Origin: Sphingomonas citri
GTDB taxonomy: Bacteria; Pseudomonadota; Alphaproteobacteria; Sphingomonadales; Sphingomonadaceae
Assembly (NCBI RefSeq): GCF_019429485.1
Contig: NZ_JAHXZN010000001.1
Span: 434,001 to 498,000, forward strand
Direction: 5' to 3'
Length of the DNA stretch: 64,000 nt
Below, piece by piece: positions 59,778-64,000 of the stretch. The stretch's first letter is position 1; each line of letters begins with the position of its first letter. The position numbers and the translations under genes were made by a program. Under the pieces are notes generated by a model that was not told the origin of the DNA, searched no databases, and saw nothing but the letters and a program-made list of their open reading frames with translations.

Positions 59778-62110
59778 CGCCGCGGCAGCTCGATCGTGAT
59801 CAGCGTGCCCTCGCCGCGCTCGCTCACCAAATTGATCGTTCCGCCATGCGCCTCGACGAACTGCTTGGCGAGCGGCAGCCCCAGCCCGAGCGCGCGCTCG
59901 CTGCCGGCGGAGACGCCGCTCTGCGCGAAGCGGTCGAAGGCGCGCGCGGCGACGTCGGGCGACAGGCCCTCGCCGTCGTCGGACACGATGATCCGCGCGG
60001 CCTTGGCATTGCCGTCGACGTGGAGCAGCACCCGGCCCTCGCTGCGTGCCGATCCCACCGCGTGACGCAGCAGATGCTCGATCGCCTCGCGGATGCGCCG
60101 CGCGTCGCCGGTGAGTCGGCCGGCCGACCTTTGCACCTCGATCGCTAGCTCGACGTGGTGGCGCTTGGCCGCCGCGCGCAGCGCGTCCGCCGCGGCGCGC
60201 GCGACCGCGCCGAGATCGACATCGCCGCGCTCGAGCGGGCGCGCGCCGGTGTCGGTGGAGGTCAGATCGAGCACGTCGTCGATCAGGAGCCCGAGGCGAT
60301 CGACCGAGTCGAGGATCGCGTCGAGGTAGGCGGTCGCGTCGGCAGACAGCTCGCCGGCATAGCCGCCATGCAGCATCTCCGCGAAGCCGCTGATCGAGGT
60401 GAGCGGCGTGCGCAGCTCGTAGCTCATGTTGGCGACGAAGGCGGTCTTGACGCGGTCGGCCGCCTCCAGCGCGTCGTTGCGATCGCGCAGCGCCTGCTCC
60501 ATCGCGCGGCTGTCGGTGACGTCAAGCATCGTGAACAGCGCGTTGCCATCGGGCAGCGGCACCGCGGCGAACTCGAAGTTACGCCCGTCCGCCAAGGCGA
60601 TATGCCCCGCGCGCTGCTGGCGCTCGACGGTGGCGACGCGCACCAGCTCGGCGATCGAGCGCGCACGCCGCGGGTTGGAGAGCTTGGCCGCCACCTTCTC
60701 GGCGATGACGTCGACCCGCGGATGGCCGGTGAGGAACTCTTCGTCGAGATCCCACAGCGCACGGAAGCGATTGTTCCACAGCTGCAACCGTCCGTCGGCG
60801 GCGAAGACCCCCAGCGCCTCGAACAGGTTGTCGAAGGTGGCGGTGCGGACGCGCAGCAGCGTGTCGCGCGCGCTGGCGAGCTGGACCTGCTCGGTGCGGT
60901 CCTCGAAGATCAGCAGCAGCCCGCCGTCGGGCAGCGGCTGCGCGACGACGCGCAGGTGCGTGCCGCCCGGCAGGTGCCAATTCTCCTCGATCGCGCCCTC
61001 GGCGTCGACGAACCATCCGCGCCGCTCAGCTTTCCAGCCCGGGAAGTCGCGTACCTCGGGCACGCGGTTGGCCTCGCGCATCCGCTCCAGCACGCGATCG
61101 AACTCGGGGCGGTCGGCGAGCCACTCCAGTCGCATCGCGAACATGCGGCGGAACGGCTGGTTGCAGAAGACCAGGCTGCGGTCGCGCCCGAACTGCGCCA
61201 CGCCGGCGGAGAGGCGGTCCAGCATCGCCCGCTGCGCCTCGGCGAAGCGGCGCTCGCGCGCGTGGCTCTGCTCCAGTTCCTCGATGTCGATCGCGTAACC
61301 GGCGACCCCGCCGACTGGCAGCGGCACGTCGTGGATCCGCAGCGACCGCCGCGCCCCGCCGATCGTGGCGGGCAAGACGCGTTGCTGCGGCCGGCCCTCG
61401 GCGAGCGCCACCTCCGCGCCGGCGCTGGGACCACCCTGCCCCGAACCATCGACGAGCTCGAGCCCGCGCCCGACCACGTCGGCGGCGTCGCTGCCCTCGA
61501 CCGCGCTGACATAGGCGGAGTTGACGATCGCGATGTGCAGATCGGTGTCGCGATACCACATCGGCAGCGGTGCCGCCTCGACCAGGCCGGTGAGCGCGTC
61601 GAAGGCGTCGGACAGCTCGGCATATTCGGCGCGGAGCCGGCGGCGCTCGCCCTCGCTGACGGTCGAGTCGTAGAACCACAGCAGCACCGCGCTGCCGCGC
61701 CGCTCGCCCTGCACCGTCAGCGTGCGTTGGCCGTCGCGCGCGTGCAGGCTGCGCGTGAAGCCGCGTGCCGAGCGCTGGCACGCCGACAGCTCGCGCGCCA
61801 TCGCCTCGGCGTCGGACGAGTCCATGCCCCAGCCCGCCGCCTCCAGCTCCTGCAGATAGGAGGGCACCCCCGAGAGGCCGAGCCAGTCGGCGACGCGACG
61901 GGCCATCTCGACGCGTCCGTCGGGATGAACCACCACCGGCTGCATCGGCGCCACCGCCAGCAGCGACTCGAGCGCGTCGCGCCCGCGGATCGCCCCCGCC
62001 GCGGCGGCACGCGCGCGCAGCCCGAGTGCGAGCAGCACCGCACCGGCGACCAGCAGCAGCGCCACGACGGTGCCGACGATCACCGCGGTAGCGGGCGCGA
62101 TCGTGATCAT
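59774..62110 (-). CDS. divL: DivL-like PAS sensor kinase with tyrosine in the H-box
   Basis: The 778-residue protein has one N-terminal transmembrane helix (about 9-32), several PAS-like domains (about 40-530), a HisKA dimerisation domain and a HATPase C-terminus (DDGEGLSPDVAARAFDRF, GTLITIELPRR). The H-box reads NMSYELRTPLTSI, with Tyr564 where histidine kinases have His. Caulobacter DivL has the same substitution and acts as a pseudokinase that tunes CckA and DivK signalling, with a similar length and layout. It heads the divL-tsaE-amgK-murU-addB-addA-trxA run. Confidence 0.9.
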   Translation of the reverse strand: MITIAPATAVIVGTVVALLLVAGAVLLALGLRARAAAAGAIRGRDALESLLAVAPMQPVVVHPDGRVEMARRVADWLGLSGVPSYLQELEAAGWGMDSSDAEAMARELSACQRSARGFTRSLHARDGQRTLTVQGERRGSAVLLWFYDSTVSEGERRRLRAEYAELSDAFDALTGLVEAAPLPMWYRDTDLHIAIVNSAYVSAVEGSDAADVVGRGLELVDGSGQGGPSAGAEVALAEGRPQQRVLPATIGGARRSLRIHDVPLPVGGVAGYAIDIEELEQSHARERRFAEAQRAMLDRLSAGVAQFGRDRSLVFCNQPFRRMFAMRLEWLADRPEFDRVLERMREANRVPEVRDFPGWKAERRGWFVDAEGAIEENWHLPGGTHLRVVAQPLPDGGLLLIFEDRTEQVQLASARDTLLRVRTATFDNLFEALGVFAADGRLQLWNNRFRALWDLDEEFLTGHPRVDVIAEKVAAKLSNPRRARSIAELVRVATVERQQRAGHIALADGRNFEFAAVPLPDGNALFTMLDVTDSRAMEQALRDRNDALEAADRVKTAFVANMSYELRTPLTSISGFAEMLHGGYAGELSADATAYLDAILDSVDRLGLLIDDVLDLTSTDTGARPLERGDVDLGAVARAAADALRAAAKRHHVELAIEVQRSAGRLTGDARRIREAIEHLLRHAVGSARSEGRVLLHVDGNAKAARIIVSDDGEGLSPDVAARAFDRFAQSGVSAGSERALGLGLPLAKQFVEAHGGTINLVSERGEGTLITIELPRR

Positions 62111-62226
62111 GGACGCTGCACCATGGCACGCAGGGACGGCATGTCCCGTGATTTAGCAAGCCCTTCGCGCGGGAAAAGCGCCTGAACGAGGAAAAAGGGG
62201 CGACCGAGCGGCCGCCCGCGCGCCGA

Positions 62227-64000
62227 TCAGAACAGCCGGTCCAGCGCGACCCGAGCACCGGCGTAATAATAACGACCCAAGAAGGAGTAAGAATATGGGC
62301 TGTAGCCGGTCGGCTCCACACCAGCGCCGGTCAGGTTGTTGGCACCAAAGTAGAAGCTGAAATTCTTTTCGACCGCGATCGAGGCCTGGATGTCGTGCTC
62401 CCAGCGCTCGCGATAGTAAAGATATTCGGGCGCAGCGATGTCGGGATTGGCGCTCACCTGGTCGCGGGTGAAGCGCCTGACCTTGCTGGAGTAATTGAGG
62501 CCATAGTTGAGCGTCACCCCGCCTTTGGTCCAGGTCAGGTCAAACGTACCCGCGTATTTCGGTGCCGGCAGCGTCGGCAGCTCGAGCTGATCTTCACGGT
62601 CGGCGCCTGGTGTCGGCACGAAATCGAGCCGATCGAGGTAGTTGCCGACCAGCTTGAGATTAAACCGTCCGAGATCGCCGGCATTGAGGTTATACGCGAC
62701 CTGAAGATCAAGGCCCTGCGTGCGGAACGCAGCCACGTTCTCAGGTTGCAACAGATAATCACTGACGTAACCGGTCACGCCACTGCGCGACACGTTCGAG
62801 CAATAGGGATTGTCGAGCGTCGGCTGATCGACGCAAAGGTCAACGAGCTGCTGCGCGGTGGGCGAGTTCACTGCGTTGGTCAGATTGATATTGTACCAGT
62901 CCGCCGTGATCGACAGACCAGGCAGGAAGCGCGGCAGTAGCACGACTCCCGCGGTCCAGGTCTTGGCGGTCTCCTCGCGCAACCCCCTGTTGCCGCCCGT
63001 CCGTCCCGGTAGGCTGGCGGTCGCGACGGGATCATTAACGGGATTGAACGCGGCGATCTGCGCCGGCGACAGACCCGCCGCGGTGAGCGCGGCCTGGCAG
63101 TTGGCGGCGCGGTACTGTGTGCCCTCCGGCAGGTTCTCCGGATCGCACGGATCGTCGATGAAGGAGAAAGCGCCGCTGACCGGCGCATAGAGCTCGCTGA
63201 TGTTGGGCGCGCGAACCGCTTCGGAATAGCCGCCGCGGAAGCGGATGTCGCGGATCGGCGCCCAGATGCCGCTCACCTGCCATGTCGTGGTGTTGCCGAC
63301 GGTGGAGTAATCGGAAACACGAAGCGCGGCGTTGAACTCGAGCGTGTTAGCGAGCGGCAGGTCCTTGAGCAGCGGCACGCGCAGCTCGCCGAATGCTTCC
63401 TTCACGTCGAAGCTGCCGCTCTGAGGCCCGACTTGGGAGAAGTCGAGCAACTCGCCCCGTTCGACCCGGGGATCGGGATCGAAGCGGCTGCTTTCCTTGC
63501 GATATTCGGCACCCAGGGCGAAGCCGATAGGGCCGCCGGGCAGCTCGAAGAACTGGCCGAAGTCACCGCTGATCGAACCAGAGACCACGTGCTGCTGCAC
63601 CCGGTAGAAATTGACCATGTCGGCCTGGACGAACCCGAGCGCCGCGGCGCTGGGCGAGCCCTCCCCCAGGATGTTGAGCGGCTGGCAGCCGCTGCTCGCG
63701 CCCGGCGTGAAGGTCGTCGCCGGCGCATCGAAGTTGTTCGGGTCGATATTGGCCGTGGGATCAAGGTCGGAGCGGCAGACGATCTGCCCGCTCGCCGGAT
63801 CGCGTACCGCATCGAGCGCGGCGTAATAGCGGTCACTGATGCGATAATTGGTGGAAAGGAAGCGGCTGTCGGTGCGACCGTAGGTGTACGAGAACTCGTA
63901 GCGGGCGTGATCGCTGATCTGCCCGTCCGCACCGATGACCGAGCGGTAGGTCTCGCGCTTGGACGACTCGCCGCGCACGCCGAAGTCGAAATTGTCGCGC
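62227..64000 (-). CDS. TonB-dependent receptor, C-terminal part (N-terminus beyond the window)
   Basis: The reading frame is open to the right edge and encodes the barrel part of a TBDR, starting inside RDNFDFGVRGESSKRETYRS. Barrel motifs such as GGYSEAVRAPNISELYAP and the terminal Phe (YAGARVALDRLF) are typical. It resembles the receptor at 38733 more than the one at 9396 (long barrel, SEAVRAPNI region, cysteine-containing loops with DPCDPENLPEGTQYRAANCQ). The ligand is unknown. It ends 116 bases upstream of divL. Confidence 0.85.
   Translation of the reverse strand, partial: RDNFDFGVRGESSKRETYRSVIGADGQISDHARYEFSYTYGRTDSRFLSTNYRISDRYYAALDAVRDPASGQIVCRSDLDPTANIDPNNFDAPATTFTPGASSGCQPLNILGEGSPSAAALGFVQADMVNFYRVQQHVVSGSISGDFGQFFELPGGPIGFALGAEYRKESSRFDPDPRVERGELLDFSQVGPQSGSFDVKEAFGELRVPLLKDLPLANTLEFNAALRVSDYSTVGNTTTWQVSGIWAPIRDIRFRGGYSEAVRAPNISELYAPVSGAFSFIDDPCDPENLPEGTQYRAANCQAALTAAGLSPAQIAAFNPVNDPVATASLPGRTGGNRGLREETAKTWTAGVVLLPRFLPGLSITADWYNINLTNAVNSPTAQQLVDLCVDQPTLDNPYCSNVSRSGVTGYVSDYLLQPENVAAFRTQGLDLQVAYNLNAGDLGRFNLKLVGNYLDRLDFVPTPGADREDQLELPTLPAPKYAGTFDLTWTKGGVTLNYGLNYSSKVRRFTRDQVSANPDIAAPEYLYYRERWEHDIQASIAVEKNFSFYFGANNLTGAGVEPTGYSPYSYSFLGRYYYAGARVALDRLF

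Overview
The window is a 64 kb, very GC-rich chromosomal segment from an alphaproteobacterium, most likely a Sphingomonas-type member of the Sphingomonadaceae. The reasons are the gatCAB and tig-clpPX-lon-hup arrangements, a DivL-type kinase with a tyrosine H-box, the amgK-murU muropeptide recycling pair, three large TonB-dependent receptors (TBDRs) and the codon bias. Coding density is high. Genes are complete apart from gspK at the left edge and a TBDR at the right edge. I saw no phage, integrase, rRNA or CRISPR array.

Region by region: (1) 1-8614, minus strand: a type II secretion operon gspC-D-E-F-G-H-I-J-K, interrupted twice by a 98 bp palindromic element. (2) 8729-13961: a 2-oxoglutarate/Fe(II) hydroxylase facing a lipoprotein-TBDR pair; with the T2SS this resembles the T2SS-elpS region described in Caulobacter. 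(3) 14338-25929: tRNA-Val, hupB, lon, clpX, clpP, tig and tRNA-Leu form a protein quality-control cluster, with an M1 peptidase, a small membrane protein, a Ca2+/H+ antiporter and a GT2 glycosyltransferase between them. (4) 26042-28993: two tiny hydrophilic proteins, then a three-gene envelope operon with an M48 protease. (5) 29070-33114: gatC-gatA-vapB-vapC-gatB, a toxin-antitoxin pair inside the amidotransferase operon. (6) 33254-38653: an alpha/beta hydrolase, ruvX, pyrB, a catalytically degenerate dihydroorotase, a GT9-like protein and a DUF6165 protein. (7) 38733-50207: an amino-sugar locus with a TBDR, an exported glycosylasparaginase, cutC, a SIS-type GlcN-6-P deaminase, nagA and a complete GlcNAc PTS (EIIA-HPr-EI fusion plus EIIC-B-B). 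(8) 50403-62110, minus strand: vapD, then divL-tsaE-amgK-murU-addB-addA-trxA reading leftward. (9) 62227-64000: the C-terminal part of a third TBDR.

The genes fall into functional blocks: export across the outer membrane (T2SS, TBDRs, surface lipoprotein), proteostasis (Tig, ClpXP, Lon), amino-sugar uptake and catabolism, cell-wall recycling and cell-cycle signalling (AmgK, MurU, DivL), DNA repair (AddAB) and translation fidelity (GatCAB, TsaE). The most interesting points are the T2SS-hydroxylase-lipoprotein-TBDR neighbourhood, the vapBC module translationally coupled to gatB, the fixed-length 98 bp elements, and several proteins with altered catalytic residues (pseudo-dihydroorotase, second EIIB domain, DivL).
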